Notes under the pieces: model-generated
The model's input: only the letters and a program-made list of their open reading frames with translations
Database searches by the model: none
What the model was told of the DNA's origin: nothing
Part shown: positions 6,539 through 14,065 of the stretch, piece by piece
How the letters are laid out: each line of letters opens with the position of its first letter
Numbering within the stretch: position 1 is the stretch's first letter
Assembly (NCBI GenBank): GCA_947165805.1
Contig: CAMVBT010000024.1
Coordinates: 1 to 14,891, forward strand
Direction of reading: 5' to 3'
DNA length: 14,891 nucleotides
DNA from: an uncultured Clostridia bacterium
Lineage (GTDB): Bacteria; Bacillota; Clostridia; Oscillospirales; Ruminococcaceae
Program-made: the position numbers and the translations under genes

Positions 6539-7729
6539 ATGGTAGTCGATATCGGCGTGCTGCCGAAATATATAAGATCGTTCTCTTTCTCGCCGAAAGC
6601 CGTTTTGTCCGACGCGGGCAATACATATTATCTCGCGGGGGCGAGGGAAGAGATATTCGGTATCGACTGTATAAAAAACGCGGAAAGGATAGGCGTTGAT
6701 CTCTTTGACCTCGTGTTTGTGAACGAGAAACCGTTCTGTGACTGCTGCGGGAGCTATGTCAATTCATGCCCGGACGAGAAGATAGAAACAATAAAGACCG
6801 CGCTGATGCTTAAAAAAATACACCGCGGCGAGACAGTAAGCATCGCGGAGATAAGGATAAACGGCGATGTTGCGTATGTTTCGGGGCTCGATGCAGTCTA
6901 TATCGACGGCAGGAGCAGAAACAGGAACAAAGCAGTTCCGGAGCTGAACAGGCGCGGGACTCTTATACTCGAGTCGATACGTCTTGCGGCTTTGCGCTAT
7001 ACGATGAAAAGATGCATCGAATACAAGGAGCTCGTTGATAAATACAATTTCCGGCGTTTCAGCACAAGACTGCGGCTCAACAACCGTCCCGCCGGTCTGG
7101 AAGAAATAAACGCCGCAATGGCAATGCGAAAGGACAAGCTCTTCGCGGATTTTTCCCGTGAGAATACCCGTGTGAATTTCTCTATGCTCTACGCGATAGC
7201 CTACGGCGGATATACAATGGACGATATCTTCTCAAAGGAGAAGGTGTTTGACAACAAGGGTCATGAGCGCGAAAAAAGACTCTCCGACCTGTCGAGCGAT
7301 CTGCTCACCATTCTGTATAACGCCAACGGTATAGAGATATCGGGTATGCTGATAAATCTTATAGTCAGCTTTACAAGACTGAAACTGCCGGAGGTCGATC
7401 TTACCGACCTTGATATGATAATCGATAATTACCCCGTTTACTACGCGATAGCAAACCTTGCCGCGATACTCGAAAGCATTTTCAGCAGCGACAGCGGCAG
7501 AAAAGCGGAAATGAAGCAGTATCTCAAACGCCATACCTTCTATAATTACTGGACGGTGAATGACAGACTGATGCTGATGAAGCAGTATTCGACTGTTGTG
7601 TCGTTCTGCTACAAGCTGGCTAATTTCGATACAGAGCTGTACAGGGAAGACCCCGAGTATCAGGGCTCGGTGCTTTACGCCTATGAGTGCGCGCAGAAGT
7701 TTTCGGAGGAGCTTAAAAACAATGAGTGA
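6539..7729 (+). CDS. unrecognised 396-residue protein with a small cysteine cluster
   Basis: I do not recognise this family. The start is ATG at 6539, with AGAAGGAAG 9 nt upstream. A GTG at 6518 also opens the frame but has no ribosome binding site. The protein appears soluble: no signal peptide or membrane segment is visible. Cysteines 67, 69, 70 and 77 (FCDCCGSYVNSC) form a compact cluster that could bind metal or form a disulfide. The region around it (LFDLVFVNEKPF, TVSIAEIRINGDVAYVSGLDAVYID) looks like alternating strands. The C-terminal half is rich in helix-forming, Asp/Leu-rich sequence with many Tyr and Asn. Its last 8 nt overlap the start of the PflX-like gene, so the two are probably translated together. 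A link with that radical SAM protein is an inference from this overlap only. Confidence 0.85.
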   Translation: MVVDIGVLPKYIRSFSFSPKAVLSDAGNTYYLAGAREEIFGIDCIKNAERIGVDLFDLVFVNEKPFCDCCGSYVNSCPDEKIETIKTALMLKKIHRGETVSIAEIRINGDVAYVSGLDAVYIDGRSRNRNKAVPELNRRGTLILESIRLAALRYTMKRCIEYKELVDKYNFRRFSTRLRLNNRPAGLEEINAAMAMRKDKLFADFSRENTRVNFSMLYAIAYGGYTMDDIFSKEKVFDNKGHEREKRLSDLSSDLLTILYNANGIEISGMLINLIVSFTRLKLPEVDLTDLDMIIDNYPVYYAIANLAAILESIFSSDSGRKAEMKQYLKRHTFYNYWTVNDRLMLMKQYSTVVSFCYKLANFDTELYREDPEYQGSVLYAYECAQKFSEELKNNE

Positions 7730-8579
7730 GTGTAAGCTGTGTCCGAGAATGTGCGGAGCCGACCGTGCCGTGAGACCCGGAGCCTGCGGCTGCGGGGAAG
7801 AGATAAGGCTCGCGAAGTATATGAGGCACTTCGGGGAGGAGCCCTGCATATCCGGCACGAACGGCTGCGGAGCGATATTCTTTTCCGGGTGCAGTCTGCG
7901 GTGCGTGTTCTGTCAGAATTATCCCATAAGCCACGGTCTTAAGGGTGAGGATATTTCCCCGGAAAGACTCGCGGAAATAATGTTCACGCTCCGGAACGAG
8001 GGAGCGCACAATATATCGTTCATCACCGGCACGCACTACGCCGATAAGATAGCCGGAATACTTTCAAGGTACAAAGCAGAACTCGGCATACCTGTGGTCT
8101 GGAACTGCGGCGGCTATGAGAATGTTGAAACATTAAAGATGCTCGACGGGCTGATAGATATTTACTTGCCTGATTTAAAGTATTACAGCACTGAATTATC
8201 CTCGCGGTATTCGGGAGCTCCGGACTACTTTGAAAAGGCGATGCCAGCGTTGAAAGAGATGCTCCGTCAACAGCCGGAAAACATCATCGAAGACGGCCTG
8301 ATGAAGCGCGGAGTTATAGTCCGCCATTTAGTCCTGCCGAAAGCGTACAGGGACAGTATGCGTCTTATGGAGGAGGTCGCGGCTCTGCCTGACCGTCCGC
8401 TCGTCAGCATGATGCGGCAGTACACGCCCTGCTACGGCGCGGAGAAATTTCCCGAGATAAACAGAAAGCTGACGAGCTTCGAGTACGATAAGGTCGTTGA
8501 CCGGTGCGCGGAGCTGGGGCTGGAGGGCTTCACGCAGGAGAAGGGCTGCGATAACCTTGACATGACTCCGGATTTCTGA
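7722..8579 (+). CDS. radical SAM protein of the PflX type (COG1313-like)
   Basis: A 285-residue radical SAM enzyme. The canonical CxxxCxxC iron-sulfur motif is C57-SLR-C61-VF-C64, in the context FFSGCSLRCVFCQNYPIS. The N-terminus CKLCPRMCGADR...GACGCG (C4, C7, C11, C22, C24) is the hallmark of the PflX group, which resembles pyruvate formate-lyase activating enzymes but has no firmly known substrate. Other family landmarks are GTHYADKI, VVWNCGGYE, DIYLPDLKYY, IVRHLVLP and a C-terminal SMMRQYTPCY segment with EINRKLTSFEYDKVVD. The start is ATG at 7722 with GGAGGA 11 nt upstream; it overlaps the previous gene by 8 nt (ATGAGTGA). A longer upstream frame exists but only shadows that gene. It probably generates a 5'-deoxyadenosyl radical on an unknown target, perhaps linked to its neighbours. 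Confidence 0.9.
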   Translation: MSECKLCPRMCGADRAVRPGACGCGEEIRLAKYMRHFGEEPCISGTNGCGAIFFSGCSLRCVFCQNYPISHGLKGEDISPERLAEIMFTLRNEGAHNISFITGTHYADKIAGILSRYKAELGIPVVWNCGGYENVETLKMLDGLIDIYLPDLKYYSTELSSRYSGAPDYFEKAMPALKEMLRQQPENIIEDGLMKRGVIVRHLVLPKAYRDSMRLMEEVAALPDRPLVSMMRQYTPCYGAEKFPEINRKLTSFEYDKVVDRCAELGLEGFTQEKGCDNLDMTPDF

Positions 8580-8602
8580 TTTGATTTAAGGAGGAAAAAA
8601 TC

Positions 8603-9391
8603 ATGGCTGAAAATCTGACGGCACAGCAGATAGAAAATTTAAGAAAATACGAAGAAGATATTGCGAATGCAAAAAGAAGAGAAAAGGAAATGGAACCGAT
8701 AAGAGAGGAATTAGAGAAAAGAGAAGATGAAATATACGAGCTTAAACAAAAGATCTGCGAGATTGGCAAGAGACTGTGGAAGCTCGGTTTTGTTGCAGGC
8801 AACGACGGAAATATTTCAGTAAAGTATGACAACGATACAATACTGACGACTCCGACGGGTGTAAGCAAGGGAGACATGATACCGGGGCGCTGTGAACGCA
8901 ATTCGATACTTGAGATATTTAATGACATAAATTACGATCCGAAGAATTATCTGATAAGACCGTCATCGGAGATCAAAATGCATCTGCGCTGTTATAGTGT
9001 ACGTCCGGATATCGGGGCTGTCGTTCATGCGCACCCGCCGTTCGCGACTGCTTTTGCGGCTGCGAACATTCCGATAGACAATGATATACTCACCGAGGCT
9101 GTTATGCTGCTGGGGCCTGTGCTTGTTGCGCCTTACGCGACGCCGGGCTCGGACGATGTTCCCGAGGTCATTGCGCCGCTTATCAGGGAGCACAATGCTG
9201 TGCTGCTTGCGAATCACGGGGCTCTGACGGTCGGTGCCGATCTTACGGAGGCTTATTATCGTATGGAAGTTCTGGAGCACGTTGCGAAGATGACGTTTAT
9301 AACGAGGCTTCTCGGCGGCGGGCAGGCGATACCTCCGGAGAAGGTCAGCGAGCTTACCGAGCTTGGAATGAAATTCACAAAGATGAACTAA
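8603..9391 (+). CDS. class II aldolase/adducin family protein with N-terminal charged helix
   Basis: The domain from about residue 46 to the end matches zinc-dependent class II aldolases and epimerases such as L-fuculose-1-phosphate aldolase and L-ribulose-5-phosphate 4-epimerase. Visible are GNDGNIS (66-72), TPTGVSKGD (83-91), RPSSEIKMH with candidate catalytic Glu123, VVHAHPPF with zinc ligands His142 and His144, and LLANHGALTVG with His205. The sugar-phosphate substrate cannot be told from sequence. Residues 1-45 are extra for the family: a highly charged stretch (RKYEEDIANAKRREKEMEP...REELEKREDEIYELKQK), probably a helix or coiled coil, encoded by purine-rich DNA. The start is firm: AAGGAGG sits 8 nt upstream. 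It follows the radical SAM gene by 23 nt and likely shares its transcript. Confidence 0.9.
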   Translation: MAENLTAQQIENLRKYEEDIANAKRREKEMEPIREELEKREDEIYELKQKICEIGKRLWKLGFVAGNDGNISVKYDNDTILTTPTGVSKGDMIPGRCERNSILEIFNDINYDPKNYLIRPSSEIKMHLRCYSVRPDIGAVVHAHPPFATAFAAANIPIDNDILTEAVMLLGPVLVAPYATPGSDDVPEVIAPLIREHNAVLLANHGALTVGADLTEAYYRMEVLEHVAKMTFITRLLGGGQAIPPEKVSELTELGMKFTKMN

Positions 9392-9495
9392 TATAACTTA
9401 TAAGGAAAAGAACTCATAAAGAACAACTAAAAAGCAGATGCTTTATTAATCGTACTACTTAACGAATCTGCAAGGCGAAGCGCTTTGTTTTAGGA

Positions 9496-9521
9496 GCCGG
9501 CCCTTTTTTAAAAGGGCTGGC
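9496..9521. terminator. hairpin after the aldolase gene, possible terminator or dispersed repeat
   Basis: GCCGGCCCTTTT (9496-9507) pairs with AAAAGGGCTGGC (9510-9521), 12 bp with one G-U pair. The centre TTTTTTAAAA makes the true loop a few bases wider than two. It sits about 105 nt past the aldolase stop. No T-run follows on either strand, so it is a weak terminator candidate and may be a mobile palindrome. Confidence 0.4.
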
Positions 9522-9531
9522 CGCCGGAGGC

Positions 9532-9612
9532 ACTCGAGCGCAAGCGACCACTCAAGCGCAGCGACTTCTTATTCCCGTTCTCGAGCGCCTCGACCACTCG
9601 AGCGCAAGCGAC
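9532..9612. repeat. four imperfect copies of a 16-17-bp repeat beside parS
   Basis: The unit ACTCGAGCGCAAGCGAC occurs at 9532-9548, 9550-9565 (ACTCAAGCGCAGCGAC), 9579-9594 (TCTCGAGCGCCTCGAC) and 9596-9612 (exact copy of the first). Copies 1-2 and 3-4 are separated by one base. A 13-nt unrelated insert lies between the pairs. The array ends 7 bp before the parS site. Confidence 0.7.
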
Positions 9613-9619
9613 TACTCAA

Positions 9620-9635
9620 TGTTCCACGTGGAACA
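9620..9635. promoter_or_regulatory. parS centromere site 1
   Basis: TGTTCCACGTGGAACA is a perfect 16-bp palindrome and a recognised form of the parS sequence bound by ParB/Spo0J (Bacillus consensus TGTTNCACGTGAAACA). Bound ParB spreads, acts with ParA and recruits SMC for origin segregation. It lies in the spacer just before mnmG. An identical copy occurs inside rsmG. Confidence 0.93.
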
Positions 9636-9642
9636 TTACATA

Positions 9643-11556
9643 ATGTGTAAGACAAGAGGGTGTATTACAATATATAGTATAGGAGAATATGATGTAGCTG
9701 TAATAGGCGCGGGACACGCGGGGTGCGAAGCGGCGCTTGCGGCGGCGAGGCTCGGAATGAGGACTGTAGTTTTCGTGTTGTCGCTGGACACAATTGCGAA
9801 TATGCCGTGCAACCCGTGTATAGGCGGTTCGGCGAAGGGGCAGCTTGTCAGCGAAATTGACGCTCTCGGGGGCGAAATGGGTAGGGCTGCGGACGCGACC
9901 TTTATACAGTCGCGCATACTGAACAGGGGGAAGGGTCCCGCTGTTCATTCGCTGCGTGTCCAGTCCGACAGGGTGAAATATCACTGCTATATGAAACATA
10001 CCCTCGAATGTGAACCGCTGCTCGATATAAAACAGGCAGAGGTGACCGACGTATGCACTGAAAACGGGAAAGTAACCGGAGTTAAGACGAAGCTCGGGGC
10101 TTTCTGCGCTGCAAAGGCCGTCATCGTTACTACCGGGACGTATCTCGGCGGTGAAATCTATATCGGCGACCAGTCTTACAATAGCGGCCCCGATAATGTA
10201 AATCCCTCGACCGAGCTTACAGAAAATCTGCGGTCGCTGGGAATTTCGATCAGAAGATTCAAGACCGGGACTCCCGCACGCGTGCACAGACGCTCGATAG
10301 ATTTCTCCGTTATGGAGGAGCAGGACGGCGACGAATTTATCACTCCGTTCTCCTTTGACAATAAACTCCCGCTTGAAAACAAGGTCAAGTGCTATGTGAC
10401 CTACACAAACGAACGAACTCATAAAATAATTCTCGACAATATCGGAAGGTCGGCGCTGTACGGTGGAAAGATCACCGGCACCGGGCCGCGGTACTGCCCG
10501 AGTATCGAAACAAAGCTGATGCGCTTCAAGGACAAGGAGCGCCACCAGCTTTTCGTCGAGCCTATGGGCCTCGACTGTGAAGAATATTATTTGCAGGGAA
10601 TGTCCACATCTCTGCCCGAGGACGTGCAGCTCGAATTTTTGCGTACTATACGAGGACTTGAAAATGTGGAGATCATGCGCCCTGCGTATGCGATAGAATA
10701 TGACTGCTGCGATCCGCTGGAGCTGTACGCAACACTGGAGACCAAAAAGATCGGGGGATTGTACGGCGCGGGACAGTTCAACTCGACTTCGGGCTATGAG
10801 GAAGCGGCTGCGCAGGGACTTGTTGCGGGAATAAATGCCGCGCGCAAGATAGCGGGGAAGGAGCCTTTCATTCTCGACCGATCGAACTCATATATCGGTA
10901 CTCTAATTGATGACCTTGTGACTAAGGGCTGTGACGAGCCGTACAGAATGATGACCTCCCGCAGCGAGTACAGACTGATAATCAGACAGGACAACGCCCC
11001 CGACAGACTGACGGAGCTCGGACACTCGATAGGTCTGATAAGCGACGAACGGTATGAGGCATTTCTCGAAATGAAACGCATCGTAGACGACGAGACAGCG
11101 AGAATAAAAAAAGCTACCGTCCGCCCGTCCCCGGAGCTCAACGCCATGCTCGAAGAACGTGGTACCTCTCCGATAGATCAGGGCGTGAAGTTCATCGAGT
11201 TACTGCGGCGTCCGCAGATATCCTACTTTGACCTTATCCGCTTCGACCCGGACGACCCGCATATACGCGCCGACCTTGCCGAAAAGCTCCAGGTCAACAT
11301 CAAGTACGAGGGCTACATCAAGACCCAGCTCGAAAAAATTGAAGATATGAGGAAGCTCGAAAAGAAGCTCCTTCCGACAGATATTGATTACACTGAGATC
11401 AAGGGCCTGCGCCTCGAAGCACAGGAAAAGCTCAACGCGCACAAGCCCCTGAACATCGGACAGGCAAGCCGCATATCGGGCGTGAACCCGGCGGACGTTT
11501 CCGTGCTGCTGATATGGCTGGCGGGGAAGAACGGAGGACATACGAATGATCGCTGA
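9643..11556 (+). CDS. mnmG: tRNA uridine 5-carboxymethylaminomethyl modification enzyme MnmG
   Basis: MnmG (GidA) is the FAD enzyme that, with the GTPase MnmE, installs the cmnm5 group on the wobble uridine of several tRNAs. The 637-residue length is normal. Visible are the FAD fold [65 protein letters not shown], the second nucleotide-contact region [46 protein letters not shown], and the C-terminal [18 protein letters not shown]. The start is uncertain. The ATG at 9619 begins inside parS (MFHVEH is parS translated) and has no ribosome binding site. ATG at 9643 has only GTGGAA upstream. The AGGAGA at 9681-9686 faces only out-of-frame ATGs. mnmE is not in the window. The last 11 nt overlap rsmG. 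Confidence 0.95.
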   Translation: MCKTRGCITIYSIGEYDVAVIGAGHAGCEAALAAARLGMRTVVFVLSLDTIANMPCNPCIGGSAKGQLVSEIDALGGEMGRAADATFIQSRILNRGKGPAVHSLRVQSDRVKYHCYMKHTLECEPLLDIKQAEVTDVCTENGKVTGVKTKLGAFCAAKAVIVTTGTYLGGEIYIGDQSYNSGPDNVNPSTELTENLRSLGISIRRFKTGTPARVHRRSIDFSVMEEQDGDEFITPFSFDNKLPLENKVKCYVTYTNERTHKIILDNIGRSALYGGKITGTGPRYCPSIETKLMRFKDKERHQLFVEPMGLDCEEYYLQGMSTSLPEDVQLEFLRTIRGLENVEIMRPAYAIEYDCCDPLELYATLETKKIGGLYGAGQFNSTSGYEEAAAQGLVAGINAARKIAGKEPFILDRSNSYIGTLIDDLVTKGCDEPYRMMTSRSEYRLIIRQDNAPDRLTELGHSIGLISDERYEAFLEMKRIVDDETARIKKATVRPSPELNAMLEERGTSPIDQGVKFIELLRRPQISYFDLIRFDPDDPHIRADLAEKLQVNIKYEGYIKTQLEKIEDMRKLEKKLLPTDIDYTEIKGLRLEAQEKLNAHKPLNIGQASRISGVNPADVSVLLIWLAGKNGGHTNDR

Positions 11557-12232
11557 ATTTGAACGCGCGGGCATAACGATAACTCCGGAGCAGGCCGAAA
11601 AGCTGAAAACACTTGCCGACTACATGGTCGAGTACAACAAGCACACAAATCTGACCCGCATAACCGAGCCCGCGGAGATAATCGAGAAGCATTACATCGA
11701 CTGCATACTGCCCCTTACCATGGTAAATGTTCCACGTGGAACAAAATGCATCGACGTGGGGGCGGGAGCGGGGTTCCCGTCGCTGCCGATGAAGATATAC
11801 AGGGACGATCTGGACTTCACGATGCTGGACAGCGGAAATAAGCGCATAGCGTACCTCGAAAGCGCCTGCAAGCTGCTGGGATTAAGCTGTGAGACAGTGC
11901 ACGCCCGGGGCGAGGAGCTCGGACGGAACACAAAATACCGCGAAAAATACGGGCTCGCGGCGGCAAGAGCTGTGGCGCAGCTGAATGTGCTGTGCGAATA
12001 CTGCCTGCCGTTCGTGAAGGTCGGGGGAGTGTTCCTCGCGCTAAAAGGCGAGAAGGACGAGACAGAAAACGCGGAAAACTCTGTTAAAACTCTCGGCGGC
12101 GAGATAGAGGATATAAAACGCTATGAGCTGCCGGGTGGAGACAAGCGCTCCCTTATTATAATAAGAAAGACAGCGCAGACACCTCCGCAGTATCCGAGGG
12201 TCTCGGCAAAGATAGCGAAGAAACCGCTGTGA
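11546..12232 (+). CDS. rsmG: 16S rRNA (guanine(527)-N7)-methyltransferase RsmG
   Basis: RsmG (GidB) methylates N7 of G527 in 16S rRNA using S-adenosylmethionine. The 228-residue product shows [10 protein letters not shown], the SAM-binding loop [17 protein letters not shown] (68-84), [12 protein letters not shown], the [23 protein letters not shown] region and the C-terminal [17 protein letters not shown]. The start is ATG at 11546 with GGAGGA 8 nt upstream; it overlaps mnmG by 11 nt, the classic gidA-gidB arrangement. Codons 61-66 (NVPRGT) are written as a perfect parS palindrome, so this stretch serves both the protein and chromosome segregation. noc, parA and parB, which often follow, are not here. 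Confidence 0.96.
   Translation: MIAEFERAGITITPEQAEKLKTLADYMVEYNKHTNLTRITEPAEIIEKHYIDCILPLTMVNVPRGTKCIDVGAGAGFPSLPMKIYRDDLDFTMLDSGNKRIAYLESACKLLGLSCETVHARGEELGRNTKYREKYGLAAARAVAQLNVLCEYCLPFVKVGGVFLALKGEKDETENAENSVKTLGGEIEDIKRYELPGGDKRSLIIIRKTAQTPPQYPRVSAKIAKKPL
11728..11743. promoter_or_regulatory. parS centromere site 2, inside rsmG
   Basis: TGTTCCACGTGGAACA again, identical over all 16 bases to the site at 9620 and 2,108 bp from it. It lies within rsmG codons 61-66 (NVPRGT). Two exact copies of a 16-bp palindrome this close are not expected by chance. Confidence 0.93.
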
Positions 12233-12266
12233 GCAAAAATTCACAGCCGGACAGGAGATGAGATAA

Positions 12267-12929
12267 ACGAAAAAGAAAAAAGGCCTGAAAAGGCTGATGA
12301 ACACGATAGCTAACAATTGGCGCGTCGCTGTCGTGGTGACAATAATGATGGCGATATCGGGATATATCCTTGCCGGGTACGGGCTGAAAAAGCACTTCAT
12401 TGCCGAGGGCGAGATATATATAGAAAGCACAGACGGCACATCTTCGACCGACAAAGCGGCTATGGCGGCACTGCTGTTCAAGAGCCCGCGGATGTATGAC
12501 GCGGTGAACGATAACCTTCGGACGGTGTTTTCGTACGCGGAGTTTGACGAGATGATCTCGCTGGAGCAGAAGAACGGCACGCAGATAATCAAGGCGTCCT
12601 TTGACCGTCCGACGTCCTCCGAAGCACTGAAGATCGCGGAGCTTTACCTTTCGTTAACTCAGAAAGTTCTCAACGATTACGACGCGGGTGCGCAGGTGAA
12701 GATCGTTTCACGCCCCGTCGAGCCGCAGTATCCGGCTTACCCGGACGAGATGCTGTTCATGACAGTCGGAGCGGTGCTTGGATTTTTAATGTCGGCGGCG
12801 GGCATCATAGTGATCTGGAGACTCGACAATACCATAACCTCGGCAGACGACATAACCGCCGAATACCATGTCCCGGTGATCGGCGAACTCACCGACCTCG
12901 ACAACGAGATAGACTACCTCGGAAGGTGA
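12267..12929 (+). CDS. Wzz/YveK-like polysaccharide chain-length protein
   Basis: A short bitopic membrane protein of the Wzz type. Numbered from the ATG at 12297, a first membrane segment lies at about 9-28, an extracytoplasmic domain at 35-140, a proline-rich stretch RPVEPQYPAYPDE (139-151) that typically precedes the second segment, a second membrane segment at 152-174, and a short tail with VPVIGELTD. Such proteins set polymer length or activate a partner tyrosine kinase. No kinase, glycosyltransferase or flippase gene is nearby. The start is uncertain. ATG 12297 has no good ribosome binding site. AGGAG at 12253-12257 lies 9 nt before an in-frame ACG (12267), whose product TKKKKGLKRLMNT supplies the basic segment expected before the membrane helix. 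I give the longer form; the ATG-started form has 210 residues. Confidence 0.7.
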   Translation, partial: TKKKKGLKRLMNTIANNWRVAVVVTIMMAISGYILAGYGLKKHFIAEGEIYIESTDGTSSTDKAAMAALLFKSPRMYDAVNDNLRTVFSYAEFDEMISLEQKNGTQIIKASFDRPTSSEALKIAELYLSLTQKVLNDYDAGAQVKIVSRPVEPQYPAYPDEMLFMTVGAVLGFLMSAAGIIVIWRLDNTITSADDITAEYHVPVIGELTDLDNEIDYLGR

Positions 12930-12936
12930 GAAAGAG

Positions 12937-13050
12937 TGAATAATGAATAGTGAATAGTGAATAATTGTGGTTGCCGCCTGCGGCGGCATATCTGAATATA
13001 TCGCGAGGCGATACAATAATTTTGCATTTTGCATTCTGCATTCTGCATTG
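12937..13050. repeat. palindromic intergenic repeat element with tandem edges
   Basis: The left edge is a tandem of GTGAATA/ATGAATA words (12937-12966). The right edge is a tandem of TGCATTT/TGCATTC words (13022-13050). Between them are two perfect hairpins with 3-nt loops: TGCCGCC / GGCGGCA (12972-12978, 12982-12988) and TATCGC / GCGATA (12999-13004, 13008-13013). ATTGT and ACAAT flank the pair. This has the look of a miniature mobile or dispersed repeat lodged between two genes. I see no transposase and no clear target-site duplication. Confidence 0.55.
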
Positions 13051-13068
13051 ATAAAAAGGAGTTTCGAT

Positions 13069-13947
13069 ATGATAAGAAGTATGACAGGTTTCGGAAGAGA
13101 CCACAGAATAATCGACGGAAGGGAATACCTCGTTGAGATACGCTCGGTGAATTCGCGCTACTATGAGTTCAACGCCAAGCTCCCGAGAGCGTACAACTAC
13201 CTTGAGGAAAAGCTGAAAACTCTGGTGAAGAGCAAGATGAGCCGCGGCAAGGTCGAGGTCTCGCTCTCTATCTACAACATCACCGCCAACGAAACACAGG
13301 TATCGCTGAATGACGGCGTGGTGCAGAACTACCTCGAAGTTCTGCGCGCCGCGGGTCAGAAGTATTCGCTGACCGACGACCTCTCGGTGTCCACGATATT
13401 CCGTATGCAGGACGCGTTCAACGTCGTGCGCGCGGAGGCGGACGAGGACAAGATATGGGAGGCTGTGAAGGAGACAGCCGAGGCTGCTCTTGAACGCTTC
13501 GTTTCCATGCGCGAGGCAGAGGGCGCGAAGATGAAGGAGGATATCCTCGAAAAGCTGGCGAACGTCGAAAAGATGACCGAGCAGGTATGCCAGTTCGCGC
13601 CGGAGACCGTTGCCGCTTACCGTGAGCGCCTGTTCGCGAAGATGAGCGAGATACTCGAGAACAAACAGATCGACGAGCAGCGCATACTGCTTGAAGCGGG
13701 TCTGTTCGCCGAGAAGGTCGCCGTGGACGAGGAGACCGTCAGACTGAAAAGTCACTTTGTGCAGTTCCGTGATATGATGCTCGCCGATGAGCCCATAGGC
13801 AGAAAGCTCGACTTCATCGTGCAGGAGATGAACCGCGAGGTGAACACCACCGGCTCGAAGGCGCAGGAAGTGCGCATCACAAAGCTTGTGGTCGATATGA
13901 AGAGCGAGATCGAGAAGATACGCGAGCAGATACAGAATATCGAATAA
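13069..13947 (+). CDS. yicC: YicC/YloC family endoribonuclease
   Basis: The 292-residue protein shows the family ends: MIRSMTGFGRDHRIIDGREYLVEIRSVNSRYYEF at the start and GRKLDFIVQEMNREVNTTGSKAQEVRITKLVVDMKSEIEKIREQIQNIE at the end. Escherichia coli YicC has been described as an endoribonuclease that affects small-RNA turnover, and the family is conserved in Firmicutes (YloC). The Gly-Arg-x-Leu-Asp-Phe and Glu-x-Asn-Arg-Glu residues of the conserved C-terminal block are intact. The central part is long, charged and helical. The start is ATG at 13069 with AAAGGAG 7 nt upstream. A longer upstream frame only reads through the repeat element. In many Firmicutes yloC precedes remA and gmk, which are not here. 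Confidence 0.92.
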   Translation: MIRSMTGFGRDHRIIDGREYLVEIRSVNSRYYEFNAKLPRAYNYLEEKLKTLVKSKMSRGKVEVSLSIYNITANETQVSLNDGVVQNYLEVLRAAGQKYSLTDDLSVSTIFRMQDAFNVVRAEADEDKIWEAVKETAEAALERFVSMREAEGAKMKEDILEKLANVEKMTEQVCQFAPETVAAYRERLFAKMSEILENKQIDEQRILLEAGLFAEKVAVDEETVRLKSHFVQFRDMMLADEPIGRKLDFIVQEMNREVNTTGSKAQEVRITKLVVDMKSEIEKIREQIQNIE

Positions 13948-13971
13948 TGGCGGCCGGGGCTGCACTGTGAT

Positions 13972-14052
13972 ACTATAAGTTGAATAATTATAGAACTATA
14001 AGTCGTAAAAAATCGAAAAGTGATACTATAAGTCGAATTCCGACTTTAAGAT
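13972..14052. promoter_or_regulatory. three ACTATAAGT direct repeats, candidate operator of the XRE regulator
   Basis: ACTATAAGT occurs at 13972-13980, 13995-14003 and 14025-14033 (steps of 23 and 30 bp). Copies 1 and 3 share the longer GTGATACTATAAGT, and copies 2 and 3 share ACTATAAGTCG. A GTCG / CGAC inverted repeat around GAATTC follows copy 3. The repeats lie directly before a small XRE-type regulator, so autoregulation is likely by analogy. The A+T-rich words may also contain the promoter, though I could not fix a -35/-10 pair. Confidence 0.5.
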
Positions 14053-14065
14053 CGGTGGATTTGTG

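Noticed and set aside
9532..9612. CRISPR array
   Set aside because: Repeats are only 16-17 bp and nearly adjacent, without uniform spacers, and no cas gene is nearby.
9616..10545. Minus-strand open frame of about 309 codons opposite mnmG
   Set aside because: It is antisense to a clear, full-length MnmG and shows no domain; long shadows are common opposite G+C-richer genes.
12937..13050. Insertion sequence
   Set aside because: No transposase frame and no clear matched terminal inverted repeats; at most a miniature or dispersed repeat.
12889..13965. Minus-strand open frame of about 358 codons opposite yicC
   Set aside because: It is antisense to a clear YicC protein. Its His/Leu-rich composition and HYSLF repeats come from the complementary strand and the intergenic tandem repeats.
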